From: Brugia malayi
Taxonomy: Eukaryota; Nematoda; Chromadorea; Rhabditida; Onchocercidae
Direction of reading: 5' to 3'
DNA: 64,000 nucleotides
Assembly: GCF_000002995.4 (NCBI RefSeq)
Contig: NW_025062285.1
Coordinates: forward strand, 310,001 to 374,000
Under the pieces are notes generated by a model, which saw nothing but the letters and a program-made list of their open reading frames with translations, was not told the DNA's origin and did not search any database. The translations under genes and the position numbers were made by a program. Of the stretch, positions 13,698 to 28,300 are shown one piece after another. How positions within the stretch are numbered: position 1 is the first letter of the stretch; the number at the start of each line of letters is the position of its first letter.

Positions 13698-15351
13698 AGA
13701 ATAATGTTAACGTCTGTAGACTCTTTGAATTTTTTGTCCTTGCATTGAAGTTCGAAATTTATTTGATTTTAAATTTACACTTTTGATGCAAAACAAAAGC
13801 AAAAAAAAAAACGCCCTCATAGTTTACTAAGTCAGAGAATCACATATTACTTGGCTGTTTCTTTTGGCTTCAAAAAAAAGGCCTTATCAATCAAGGCAGA
13901 TTTATATCCTTCACCATTGTTTTATAATCCTTTCACTTATTTAAAATTCTTTAGCACAAATAAGCACTAAGTGTTTTTATCCATTTTATCACAACAACAT
14001 TTAAATTTAATTGTTTTTGTTGATGCCATTTAACTTCATAATTTCGCCCCTTTTTTCCTTTTATAAATTATTGAATTATTTGCTTTGAAAGTTTCCATCG
14101 TATTACTTTAAATACTTTAAAAGTTCAAGCAATATATTTAAAGGTTTAAAGTATTTAAAATATTTCAACTTTCATTTTCTATCATTTGTTTTCATTTTAA
14201 TATTGTGATCAAAACTTTCTTTTTCTTTCACATTTTCAATCTGTGACTATTTTTTAAAGTATAAAAATAAATTTGAAATGTTGCAGTGAGAAATGTTAAG
14301 TTAAACTTTTATGATGATTTCATCTTTATTACTTACTATTAAATGAATTGAAACAGACTGAATAAATAAACGATATTCTACAGCTGTTGATGAAATTACA
14401 ACAATGTTTTTTCTCTTCGTCACATCGGTGACATCAATTGACGTTTTCCGTTGTTTAATGACTTTTCAACTTAAATTTTTATGATGATTTTATGGCTGAT
14501 GCTTACTTCTAAAATTTCGCTAATAATTGTTTACTTGCTGTTTTCTTTCTTAAAAAAAAGAGATTAACTTATTTCATCCATAGGTAATGAATCACATCAA
14601 ATGTCATTGTCTCCACATTTCCATTTCAATTTTTTTTTTTACTTTATTTCATAAACATTTTAATTAATTCTATCGTTAATTGACTTATTTTTACTATTTA
14701 ACTAATTAATACAATCATTCTTTATGCTGCAAATAGTTTATTTTCCATTCATATTATCACTTTAATTAATGCACAATTTTAGATTCACAACAATCTTTCG
14801 TTGTATTTTTTATTTTGCTTATTGCATTTCAAATTCATTTTTTTTTTTTTTTTTAAATATTTCATTTTGTTATTACATCTTAAATCTTTTCAATATTCCG
14901 TCTGAACTATTTATCTTTATGAATTACCTACTGCTTGCATGATAAGCGATCACCTGTTTCAGACCTACCTGATGCATTAATTGTGGTACTTCTCGACCAA
15001 TTCATCAATCAATTTGTTTTTATGAAAACTCTGACATAGAAATTAATGTTTATTTATTGAAATTTCTAACATTGCGTGCAGAAATATTAGCTATTACTAC
15101 CACTACTACTAATTACTATTACTGTTATTTCTTTTGGATTTATTACTGCTTCCATAATTATTAAAATATTAAAACTTTTCACCTCACTAAAGCAAATTCC
15201 ATTTTATGCTATTACTATTCGTCCTTATTTTATTTTATTTTATTTTTTATTTTCATTTTGAAACAATTCCCTTTCTCCTATAATTTGATTTATTAAATTA
15301 TAAATTAGAAAATTTGTCAAAAAAGAAAAAAAAAATAAAAAATAAATCGAA

Positions 15352-18300
15352 ATGCCATGGTGCTGTGGCTTAGCAAATAGTGGCGGAACAACATCAACTG
15401 CTCTTATCACTTCGGATAGTGATAATATCACCCAGCAATCACTAAGTGTTGCAAATGCAACTGGAACAACTAGACGGAAATCATTAATTATACCTGATAA
15501 TTTTGGTCCAATGCTTCTACAGCCAAAAAAAATGGTTAGATTTTATTTTGCTTGTTAATAATATCACTTAATTTAAAAAATAATTTTATCTGATAATTAA
15601 TTCTTCCATCGCTATCATTTATTAAAAATTTACCAGTAATTCTGAAAAGAAAGCAAAAAAGAATGAAGGAGTAAGATAAAAAGTGAAATTTAGAAAATTA
15701 TAAATTAATTGGTTGTGTGTCAGAAGTTCAATTCTTCCTTTTGTAGTTTTAAACTGCATGAAAAGCATTAATTGAAATTTAATTAATTGAAAAATGAATT
15801 TAACTTAAATGAAACACTTTTTAATTAATCATTATATCGGTGCAAAGAAGATAAAAAGATAAAGGAATATTTTGACAGTGAGAGAGAGGTAAATTTTTAC
15901 TTTGCTGAATAAGCGAGTAAAAAAAAAATTTGGTTAGCATATTTCTGAAAGGTAAGGTAAGGTAAGCTAAGGTAAAGTAAGGTAATCAATTTACACAAAC
16001 AATTAATAAGTTAATTTCATTTTTTGTTTTTTGTATGTTAAAATGCAATACATTTGCTCTATTTTAAATTCGTTTAACCATTTTTGATAACAAATACCAA
16101 TAAATATAATTAAACTATACGTTCAGATTATAAGAACAAAAGGCCTAAATTATTAAAAAGCCTGAAATATTAGTTAAGGCTAGGAAGAGAGAGGGCGATA
16201 CATGAAAGAGATGATTCTTCTTCAAGTCTGATTCATGTCTTATCACCCACTCACTGTTTTAATCAACAATTATTGCTATTGAGAAAGGTGGAAAGTACTG
16301 AATAAAATTATAGCACTCTGCGACATGAAAAATTGATTGAAAATTTGCTTTCCTAAAGATTTTTCTACTAAAAAATTAAAATGTTGAAATGATATCAAAT
16401 CAAATTGCAACTGATAAAATGCGTCCACAAATATCGAAAGTAATCATTTAATCATTTTATTTTCCATGTTTATTCTCGCTATTACTAATATAATCAATCA
16501 ATATAAAGTCCCAATGCTAGCAAAATCCCGCCATCTGAGAGTTTCTGCTCCGCTCGCTATTACTAATATAATCAATCAATATAAAGTCCCAATCCTAGCA
16601 AAATCCCGCCATCTGAGAGTTTCTGCTCCGCTCGCTATTACTAATATAATCAATCAATATAAAGTCCCAATCCTAGCAAAATCCCGCCATCTGAGAGTTT
16701 CTGCTCCGCTCGCTATTACTAATATAATCAATCAATATAAAGTCCCAATCCTAGCAAAATCCCGCCATCTGAGAGTTTCTGCTCCGCTCGCTATTACTAA
16801 TATAATCAATCAATATAAAGTCCCAATGCTAGCAAAATCCCGCCATCTGAGAGTTTCTGCTCCGCTCGCTATTACTAATATTATTGGTTTGAACTTGATC
16901 TCAACATAATTGTTGTTTTTTTTGCTATTATTACTTTTATTGTTTATATTGTAGTTAAAATATATAAGTTATTGGATAAATGCATAACTTAATTAGACTT
17001 TGTTTTACTTTTTCTTTTTTAGTTTTCTCCGATAATTATCGATTACTTACTTACTTATTTACTTACTTTTATTTCAGAAGATATCATAGGAATTTCTTAC
17101 CCTGCATTTTCTCCTTTTTCAGTTTTTCCTTCTTCAATTAATTATGTCAATAATTGAAACTAATAGTAATTATTGTTTTTGTGGACAATGTTTGAATTTG
17201 TGTAAGTGGGAAGTATGATAAAATATCCTTCATTTGGTATTTTCGGTATATTTAGTACAAATAAAGCACCCCGCACTCTCTCAAACACCGCTAGCACCCC
17301 GCACTCTCTCAAACACCGCTAGCACCCCGCACTCTCTCAAACACCGCTAGCACCCCGCACTCTCTCAAACACCGCTAGCACCCCGCACTCTCTCCCTCTC
17401 TCTCTCTCTCAAACACGTCCTACCAGTTTTCTTTTCTGTTTATTTCCCTTTTCTTAGATTAAATTGTATAAAACAAACTTAAAAGAAGAAAAAAACGAAG
17501 AGAAAAGGGAAAAATTAAAAGATTGACAACTAGAAAATTTGCTTTCAGTTTTTGCATAGAAGTAGTAATAAGATGCAGATGCGAATGATTGCTTAATGCA
17601 TAATGCATGCATGCATGCGTAATGCATAATGCATGCATGCATCCACTCTTCACTGAGAAAACCAATCAACTGAAGTGTGTTATGCACAAGTTTGTCTCGT
17701 TTAATACGATTGCAGAGAGCTGGAAAGAAAAAAGTGAGCCAATGAGTGTTTAATTAGTTAGCACCTTAAAATAGTTGAATGTCGAGACTCGAGACTGGAT
17801 GAGAAGGTAGGTGACAGGTGAAGAAGAGATGGGAGAGAAGAAAGTGCTGGGAAATTAGCATGAAACTTATGGGATATGAAAGGTTCAGTTAGTAAGTCTC
17901 GAGATGTGATTAAACTGATATTCGTTTGACTCATTATTATCAACCTCTTATTATACTTGAATGTCGAGAGTGATGATAGATAAAGAGAAGGAAGAATTGG
18001 CAGGTGAAATGATGGAAAAGTAAGCCGCTGAATGAGGGAGAATGATACTTGATAGTGTTCCGATAAATGGCTATAATGGCCTGGCTCAAATGTCATCTGA
18101 ATCCCTAATTATTACTTCCTTTCCAACTTCTTCAGCTTCGCATGAATTTAAAATTACAATGAGGAATTCAGCAGATGAAATGGGATATCAACGAGATTAA
18201 TATACGTAGAACTGATAAATGATAGTAGTAATGATAAAAAAAGCTATAATGGTGTTGTTATTGTTATCAGCACTACTAATATTGTTATTGTTATCAGTAT

Positions 18301-21300
18301 TGCTAATGTTGCCATCAATATCATTGCTGTTAGTGTTGCTGATATTTATTGTTTTTATTAATTATTATTAATATTATATTGTTACTTACTATTATCATTA
18401 TTATTACTTATTATTATCATTATTATTATCAGTTATATCGCTGTAGTCAACAAAATCAGATAAAACAACTTTTATTCTTTGTTTTGCAGTACTGAAAATA
18501 TAACTTAATCTTCTACCTTATATTTCGGGAATTATAGAATAAAAAGTATACGACAAATCAAATTTTGGCAGTTTAGTTTTACAATCCCAAAATATAGAAA
18601 TTTAATAATTTATTTGTAGAAGCTAAACAAAAATTTTTTTAAACAAGATTTCTTGAGAGTTTTGTTTTTTCTTTTCAAATAATAATGAAATCATTTTTCA
18701 TTCTTTTTTCGTTGTTACTTCTAATTCATTCTCTTTGATAGGAAAGAATGAAAAAATTCTCTTTTCTTTTCTTTTTTCTGAATTTTTATTGCTATTTTCA
18801 TCATTCTAACAAACAAATATTTATATTTAATAGAATTTCACATATTTATAATATCACTAACACATTGATCTTTCAATCAATCAATAATCAATCAATCAGC
18901 CAATTAATCAATACTTTGCATATTTCAGTATAAATTTTGTTTGCATAAAGGTAACTTTCCCATTTCATTTTTATCACTTTCAACTAAATATTTGCAAAAA
19001 AAAAAACGAGAAAATACTACAATTACTTATTGTATTGGAGGAAAATTACTTTTTCTTTATTAAAAATCAACCAAAATGTGAGGATTGTTTACCTTGCTTA
19101 CCTGTAATCATTTTAATGTTTCTCAGATGCAAAATTATTAAAAGTATCTTATAGATCACAGTTGGATATTCTCTCTCTTTCCTTCTCTCTCTCTCGCCGC
19201 AAAATTATTTTCCTTAGAGAAATTCCACGGTATATGGAATTGTTTTTAACTATTTCTGCTAAAAAGTCTCTTGAAAGTGAAAAGTAAGGGATTTTTCCAG
19301 TAAGCTAATTTAAAGAACTTACGGTTGCGGGAAAAGCTAAGGATTACTTACCTGTAATTTGAGGGTTGTTTGCCTGTAATTTGAGGATTGCTTACCTGTA
19401 ATGTGAGGATTGCTTACCTGCCATGTGAGGATTGCTTACCTGTAATGCGAGGATTGCTTACCTGTAATGCGAAGATTGCTTACCTGTAATGCGAGGATTG
19501 CTTACCTGTAATGTGAGGATTGCTTACCTGCCATGTGAGGATTGCTTACCTGTAATGCGAGGATTGCTTACCTGTAATGCGAAGATTGCTTACCTGTAAT
19601 GCGAGGATTGCTTACCTGCAATGTGAGGATTGCTTACCTGCAATGTGAGGATTGCTTACCTTGCTTACCTGTAATGTGTCATTCTGGAAATTCTGGTAAT
19701 GTGTCATTTCTTCCACGTTTCATTCTCTTTCTTCATTTCTGTCATTTGAATTGCGGAAAGTTTCATTAAATAATACCTTATTTTACTTACCAAATTCTTT
19801 TTTTTTTTTTTCTGTTATATTTTTACCTACAGAAATTACTAGCAATTATAGGTAAGTTATTCTAACAGTATTTCCTGAAAAAAGGATGCACAGTGGCTGT
19901 GATGTAAATGGTATTTAATTTGAAAATAAATAAAAAGTCTAAATGTCAAAAGATTAATAGAAAAGGACGGCAGATGATACTATGCGTATCTTTGCTAATA
20001 TATTTCTTATATTTTAATTATTAATCATTTATGTTTTACTATTTTAATTGTTTAGATATTCAAATTTTAGTATTTTTGTTTTTGAATAAAGCAAAAAAGA
20101 GGAAATGAATTTAACATACACAAATAATGAGTTGTTGGAGTATTTAAATATGTGAAATAGTAAAACATTGATAAAATTTCAAATGCAATTTAAAAAAAAA
20201 AAGTATGAAAATCAAAAAAAGAAGAGAGAAAAAAAGTAGAATAGATTTTGAATAAATAATCACGTGTTTTGTTTATTAATCATTTATGTTTACTACGGAA
20301 ATGATCTTTGAATTGTTAGCATAGTGAAACGGTGGAATCTAAAAATGTCAAATAGAATTTGGTTGACAAGAGGGAAGGTAAAATGATGTAATTGAAATAG
20401 GTGAGAAATATGTCTCATTAGTTTACTTTATTTTATTCTTTCACAATAAATTGAAGTTCACTATTAATATATTAGGTAATCAAAATAAAAAAAAAAAAAA
20501 AAATGATCAAAAACACTGAATGAAATTAACTGAAAAAAGGAAAAAGAAAAGGAATTAAATGAATGATTAGGTAATTAAGGAATGGGTAAAAATGATGTGA
20601 TAAGTTTAAAATTGATTATCGTTGAGAAAATATTAGTTTCATCTGAAAAAGGAAGGAGAATTTTTGAGTGTTTCAATTAATCAATGATAAAAAGAAGAAA
20701 GAAAGTATTGAATGGAAGAAAGCAATTTGATGACATTTTAATTTCTATCTAAAAAAAAGATTCAAACTAAACCAAAATGCTAATTTTATATGAATTCAGT
20801 AGCTAAACCTAATTGATATTACTACTATCTATTATGAATGGATGATGTCGTCAAACAATTGTCATTAAAATTTCCAATTCGTTCAATTTTGTGTAAAAAA
20901 AACTTTTCAACAATGAATTTATTGAGCATTGAACTTTAAATGACCCTTAAATATGGATGAGAAGAAAGGAACTTAAATGATTCATTCATTTGAATTATTT
21001 TGCTTTTCTCTCTTTGCAAGCAATGACATTTCATTACTATACGATTGCAAATGTTTTTTTTTTTTTTTCTTTTCTTTTAAACATAGAATGAAAAGTATAA
21101 ACAAATGGGAAATGAAATGATTTCTATGAGAAAAAATAAACATGATAAGTTAAAATTTATTAAGTAAGTTAAAATATAACAAGTTAAAATTTGTTAAGTA
21201 AGTTAAAATATAACAAGTTAAAATTTATTAAGTAAGTTAAAATATAACAAGTTAAAATTTGTTAAGTAAGTTAAAATATAACAAGTTAAAATTTGTTAAG

Positions 21301-22317
21301 TAAGTTAAAATATAACAAGTTAAAATTTGTTAAGTAAGTTAAAATATAACAAGTTAAAATTTGTTAAGTAAGTTAAAATATAACAAGTTAAAATTTGTTA
21401 AGTAAGTTAAAATATAACAAGTTAAAATTTGTTAAGTAAGTTAAAATATAACAAGTTAAAAGTTCGTTAATAATTAAAACGAAAGAAAAGAAAGCAAACA
21501 ATATTACAACAAATTATTTATGAAATGATGAAAGTAATAATTATAATCACTTTTTGATCTTTTCTTTTGTAATCTTAATAGAGAATCCTATTGAAAGTCA
21601 TAAAGATTGCTTTTTATCAAAAAAAAAAAAAAATTTTTTTTTTTGTTTCTTAAATATTTTTTTACAAATTTAACATTTATTTATTTTCCACTATCACAAT
21701 GATATGATCAGTTTGTTTTTGAAATATTTACTGCCTCAGTAACTTAAATTTATTTCTAAACAATTAATATAGACTAAACGACTTCCGAATTTTGTTTTTC
21801 TTTAAATTTGCTATAAATTTATTTCTAATTCTTCAAAAATACTGATGAAAAAAAACGAAAGCATTTTAATTTACTCTCACCCTCTCTCCCTCCCTCTCTC
21901 TCTCCATCTACCTGTTTGTTTGTTTATTTCTCTTTATTTTGTTGTCTTCTGTTTGGTAAAAACTTGTTCCATCTTCTATTTATTTTTTAAAAGAAAAAGA
22001 GGAATAAAAAGTAAAAAAATGGAAAAACTAAACTGTGAAAAAATATATTCCAAAAAATTAAATTACATTTTCCATAAATTAAAACAGAAAACTGTTTTTT
22101 TCATTCATTAATTTCAAAAGTTCACATCAATTTCTTTCATTTTTTTTTTTTTTTTTAAATAAACGTTATTAACAAATGTAATAGTTTCTTTTTCAAAAAA
22201 AAAAAAAAAAAAGATTTACGTAAATATACGTGTAAATGAATGAGTAGTTGTATTTGTTGTCTTAAATAAACATTCATTTATATTATTGATTTCTAAAGGT
22301 GTCATCTAGTATCTTAC

Positions 22318-22364
<47 letters not shown>

Positions 22365-25300
22365 GTAATAAACATTTCAGCTGATCTTACCAAATTATAA
22401 ATTAAAATTTTTTATTCCATAATATTTAAAGAATGAATTAAAGTTAGCTAAGACATATTAATAATTAAAGTGAAAGTAATAAGACGCAATAGAGCAGTAA
22501 TTTTGAATGTTTGAATATTTCATTAAATGATTGAATCTTACTGATATGTGTTTATTGATTGAATCAGTGAAATATATCATTTCTTGAAGCATATATAGTA
22601 AATATTTTGTGTAAAAGAAGCTACTTGGCTTAGGCTAGCTTATCTTACTTACTTAATTCGACTTGGCTTGGCCTGATCTGGCTTGGCATACTCTAAAAAC
22701 TTGAAATATTTAACCAATATAAAAGTCTAAAATGAAATTTCTTGTAGGCACTGTTCGTAACAGCAAATCGGCAACCAATTGATTGTCTTTTTATTGAAAA
22801 TCTTCGATCAAATGGATGGCAGGTATTTCATTTCATTTATTTTCTTTCTTTCTTCTTTTCATTTTAATTTAAAATTTTAAAAGCAAAAAATCATAATTTA
22901 TTTAATGATTTTTTCTTTTTCAAAAATTTTCTTTTCAGGTTGTCAAAGCAACGGCAGGTATTGCCGAAGTTAATTACCAACAACAAAAACCACTGCTAGT
23001 TCTGGTGGATATTCGACTACCTGATATTGCTACCTTTGCCAAGTAACTCAATTTATCATCACATTAAAAGAGCTAACTTTCTTCTTAATTTTATTAATTC
23101 TTCATGGGGCATTTTCCTCGATTAATTTCTTCAAATGTAACTGTTGGTCAAATTTTAAGTTAAAACTTGGCTTTTTAAGGCAATAAATTAGCAGAGCTAT
23201 TTAAATTGTTAATCAATTTCAATCGCTGTTTAGGCTAACAATGATAAACACCGCCGCATTTTTTAAATTCATTAAAAGAGTTGGAATCAAATTTTCTTTT
23301 ATTGTTTAAAATATCTGATTTGAATAGTGAAATACAATAAAGCTATTTTGAGTTATCGGAAGAAGTTTTGTGGATTAGAAGTTTTCTGGAAATTAAATTT
23401 AGTAAATATTTGGAAAATTTAGCAAAAAAATTATGAAAGAAAAGTTTTGCACATTAAATAGTTCAAATTATCAGAACATTTAATTCTTTGTTTTTGTTTT
23501 TTCCTTTCGCTTAAAAGTTGTAATTTACAATTGAAGAACGATGCATTGCCTTCCAACATCTGACGAAGTTTTTTTTGCTGCATTATCAGACAGGTAATTC
23601 ATGCTTTTCCCAATTTTATATTTTAATGTTGTGCAACATTTTGAAAAAAATCTTCATACTGTTTAAAATTTTTTTTCAAATTTTTGTTTCAAAATTTTTT
23701 CTTAATTTTTAGTTTTCTGAACTTTTTATGAACGATTTTGCTTTTTATTAAAATAATTCCAGGATGGTATCCGAAAAACGTAGGCGTTGGCTTTCACAAT
23801 TTAGCCTTTGCCATGTAAGTTTATTATTTTCCGTACTGACATTTCAACAGGTAGATGACCTTTATAATAAAATTACTTTGATTAGGGGTTGCATTTAAGA
23901 GTTTCACAGCATTCTTATGGAAATTCGCATTTCAATCATCAATATTTGTCGCTTTTTCTTTGACATCCATTTTACATTTGTAAGTATATTAGATACGATA
24001 CTAAATTAAGTATATGTACTGTTAGATAAGTATATTAGATGATAGTCCCATAAAAATTGTCACTTAAAATAAGTCAATAGATAAGGAATTAAAAATAATT
24101 AAATTCAATAATTATTATATACCTCATATTTATCATACTTATTAATACTAACTTTATAAATGATGCTAAAATTATACACATTAATAAATTCATTTTCACG
24201 TAAAACCATTTTCAGGTGTTCGTGTCAACGTCAACGGACATCTCCCTATGTGAATTATTCGCACGCCTTGCGAATCGTTTGCGAGCTACTCCTGCCATAT
24301 TTGCTGTCCTGGACGAGGTACCATCATTAGCCATGCTAAAATCTCAAAGCTTTACTTCTTATTTTTATTTTATGAATTATAATATTACATAATTAGATTA
24401 AATAAATAATTGCAGTAATTCTTCTAATTACGATATTAGCAGCGAATGTAGAAACAAAGTGATAAACGGTTAATTGTGTTTAGCCATAAGTAAACACTTA
24501 CCTTAAATTGAGCATAAGTACCTTTACAGGTATGTCAACCAATTAAAATATGTGACAGTGCTTTAACAGTGCAATACATAAATCGCGCCTATGAAACAAA
24601 CACTGGTTTCAAACGGTGAGTTATATGGTACCATACCGTATGACAGAATTCATAGGATGTCATCACGTTACTGTATGGTGGTAGTACGGTATATCTAAAT
24701 GAGAAAACTGTACTGTGCAATACAGTATCTGTGACAACTCTAAGTAACTGAATTCACAAAGAAATTCTGAAATTTGGAAGTAATTTATGTGGTAGGCTTG
24801 AATATGATGGAATATAAGCTTAAATGCTTGTTATTTATGTGATGGAATGAGTGTCTTGAAGTGAACCGGATGACATTTTATGATTTTCCGCTTTAAGGAG
24901 TGAAGTACTTGGCACGAAATCATCCGAAATTCGACGGAAATCATTGCAGCAAAAATATTCAATTCGATCGAAAGATTTTATTACAGTGACAGCAACAGAA
25001 GGTGAAATTACCCGAAAAGAAAGTAATGAATGGCAATGTATACAAATACCTGGAAGTTCTACTAGGTTAATAATATTTACAAAGATTAGCATGTTTACAG
25101 TCTTTACAAAATACCGGTAATATTATCATCTTAAGCTTAATTAATTAGTACCAGACACACCGTTTAATTATAAACTTAATCTTTTCAGCAGTAATAACTT
25201 TTCCCAATTAATATATCATTAAGCTGTTTACTTCTTTTTCAAAAATTTAAAATATATATTATGTTTATGCTTAAAATTAAACCTCCCAATGGAATATGGC

Positions 25301-28300
25301 AAGGGTTACTGCACAATTTGTTGAAACGACCGATGACCGGATGATAACTTTGAACTGTCTCTGTCTTCTGTATGTAGGGATGACCACTGACCGGATGATA
25401 ACTTCTGACTGTCTCTGTCTTCTGTATGTAGGGATGACCACTGACCGGATGATAACTTCGGACTGTCTCTGTCTTCTGTATGTAGGGATGACCACTGACC
25501 GGATGATAACTTCTGACTGTCTCTGTCTTCTGTATGTAGGGATGACCACTGACCGGATGATAACTTCTGACTGTCTCTGTCTTCTGTATGTAGGGATGAC
25601 CACTGACCGGATGATAACTTCTGACTGTCTCTGTCTTCTGTATGTAGGGATGACCACTGACCGGATGATAACTTCGGACTGTCTCTGTCTTCTGTATGTA
25701 GGGATGACCACTGACCGGATGATAACTTCTGACTGTCTCTGTCTTCTGTATGCAAATGGAAGGAAAACTTCTTAAACTTATTTTTCTTATAGTCAACAAT
25801 TTGTTTACTTGAAACGAAATAGCGGTGATTCAACGCTTCACACAAACACATCGATACGAAGTGAACGATCACAAACAGGGCTAGTCGATGCACCTATCAG
25901 TGAGGTAAATTTCTACCTATAAAGGTATTAATTATTTCCTTTCTCCCACTTCAATTTTTGTTTATTATTTTCCTTTTCTTTGTCTTAACATTTCATAGGT
26001 AATGTTTCATTTCTTTTCTTTTACAAAGTTTACCTCATTTACCTTATAATTGACAGTAAAATTAATGTTTTTGAAAAAATATTGCAGTAACAGTATTATT
26101 AGGCCATAATAGAATACATTCTTGCTGAAATTTATGCAAATTAGTGTAATTTGTTTATGTTTAAGTTGGTTGACACAACTTTTAATGGCAAACTGACTCT
26201 ATTCTGAATATGTGACATATACTAATTGATTCTAAATCTCATAAAATAATTCATATTTTGAGGTATTATTCTCTTTACGAGATGCTATGACGAGAGCAGA
26301 CGAGCAAACACAACAAATTCTTCGAGATGCAATCAGAGTTAGTAAATTTACATCATTAATGGAATGCTTACTTGCCTTTTGGGTATTTCCAATAAGTAAG
26401 TGAATAGGATATATCTTAGCTAATTCCACTTTTTATTATTACTACTGTTTTTGATATATGTTTCTGAGCTCATAAAAACAGATTCTAAATTTTCCTGCTT
26501 GAAAAGCTTGTTAATTTTCAGGCTGAAATAATACATTTTATTGATTACATTCAGGATGAGAGTTGTATATAAAGTAATTAGTATAATGAATTGGTAAATG
26601 AACAATAAATGTTAATAATGAAACAAAGTATAGTAATGAAAGTAATCAATTAATCAGTGAAGTAAGTAAGAAGTGAGGCCTAGAAATTGAGGAAGCCTAG
26701 TCTAAAATCATAAATTCATTTCAACAGACTTGTAATTTTCCTGAATTACAGTAGCATATTTTAGCTGCATAGATTCAAATAAAAAAAGAAAAGGTAAGGT
26801 TAAAAGCCAACTAATTTCAGAAAATTTAATATGCAACAATAGTTGTTGTTTCATTACTGTTATTGTATCGATATTATATACATATGAATCAGAATACAAA
26901 TAATAAGTAATTCTCTTATTATCATACAAATTAAAATTTTTCTTTTCTCTGAAACATTTTCATGAAATGAAATTTAAAATTTGTGATCAACAATGTCATA
27001 TGTCATATGCAATATTAATGAAAACACATCATAGCACTCATAAAAGAATTTTAATCACTCACAGAGATTAGAACAAATCCCACAATGATTTTATCTTAAT
27101 CAAAACTTTCACTGAAATTATACTTCCTGTCGAGAATTTTCATGAACAGTGATTCTGCTCCTTAACTAGAAAATTTGAACAAAGTAAATTCGTTAATGCT
27201 TACATCTGTTCTGTTCCGTTCAGGAATTACTACTTATGGAATGCATCTCAGACATCCACCGATTATTCTTCCATTTTTTTTCAACTTATTTCGTTTTCTT
27301 CTCATTTTTTAACTTATTTCATTTATTCATCTCTAAAAGTTTCAAATTGAAAAGAATCTTAATCTTTATGGAATGCTCAATTCTTCCAATTCTGTTAATT
27401 TTCCTTTAAATTAACCTTCGTCGCTTTGTTTTTTTCTTCCTACATTAATTAGAAATGTAATTAATCATTTCAGGTGTTATCATCATCCGAATTATACGCT
27501 CCGACAATAACACGTTTCGGTAATAATGACCGGATAGCAACTGGCTATTATGATGGATTGATACGTGTCAGTTGTTTTTCTCGCTTCAAATATTTTCATA
27601 TCTGAACTGAATGTTCTCATTAACGTGTAGTGATAATTTAATCGTTGTTATCAGCTTATAACTCTTTACTTATGAGAGAAAGTACTGATCTAACTTATGA
27701 AAGAAATTAGTGATCTAACTTATGAAAGAAATTAGTGATCTAACTTATGAGAGAAATTAGTGATCTAACTTATGAGAGAAATTAGTGATCTAACTTATGA
27801 GAGAAATTACTGATCTAACTTATGAGAGAAATTAGTGACCTAACTTATGAGAGAAATTAGTGATCTAACTTATGAGAGAAATTACTGATCTAACTTATGA
27901 GAGAAATTAGTGATCTAACTTATGAGAGAAATTACTGATCTAACTTATGAGAGAAATTAGTGACCTAACTTATGAGAGAAATTAGTGATCTAACTTATGA
28001 GAGAAATTAGTGACCTAACTTATGAGAGAAATTACTGATCTAACTTATGAGAGAAATTAGTGATCTAACTTATGAGAGAAATTACTGATCTAACTTATGA
28101 GAGAAATTAGTGACCTAACTTATGAGAGAAATTAGTGATCTAACTTATGAGAGAAATTAGTGACCTAACTTATGAGAGAAAGTACTGATCTAACTTATGA
28201 GAGAAATTACTGATCTAACTTATGAGAGAAATTAGTGACCTAACTTATGAGAGAAATTAGTGATCTAACTTATGAGAGAAATTAGTGACCTAACTTATGA

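Noticed and set aside
16466..16909. 147-codon open frame of 26-residue repeats
   Set aside because: It is the 78-bp minisatellite in a PDE8 intron. The unit is divisible by three, so the frame stays open by arithmetic. There are no splice sites or start context, and base changes are not codon-biased.
22621..22690. ACTTGGCTTAGGCT/GACTTGGCTTGGCCTG words before PDE8 exon 2
   Set aside because: Too short and irregular to call a repeat or a regulatory site.
24595..24760. Possible MITE with TACCGTA/ACGGTA motifs in PDE8 intron 7
   Set aside because: The motifs are short and imperfectly inverted, and I saw no clean terminal repeats or target-site duplication.
25239..25893. Four overlapping open frames of 144-195 codons on both strands
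   Set aside because: All come from the 54-bp minisatellite. The minus-strand ones also run over PDE8 exon 9.
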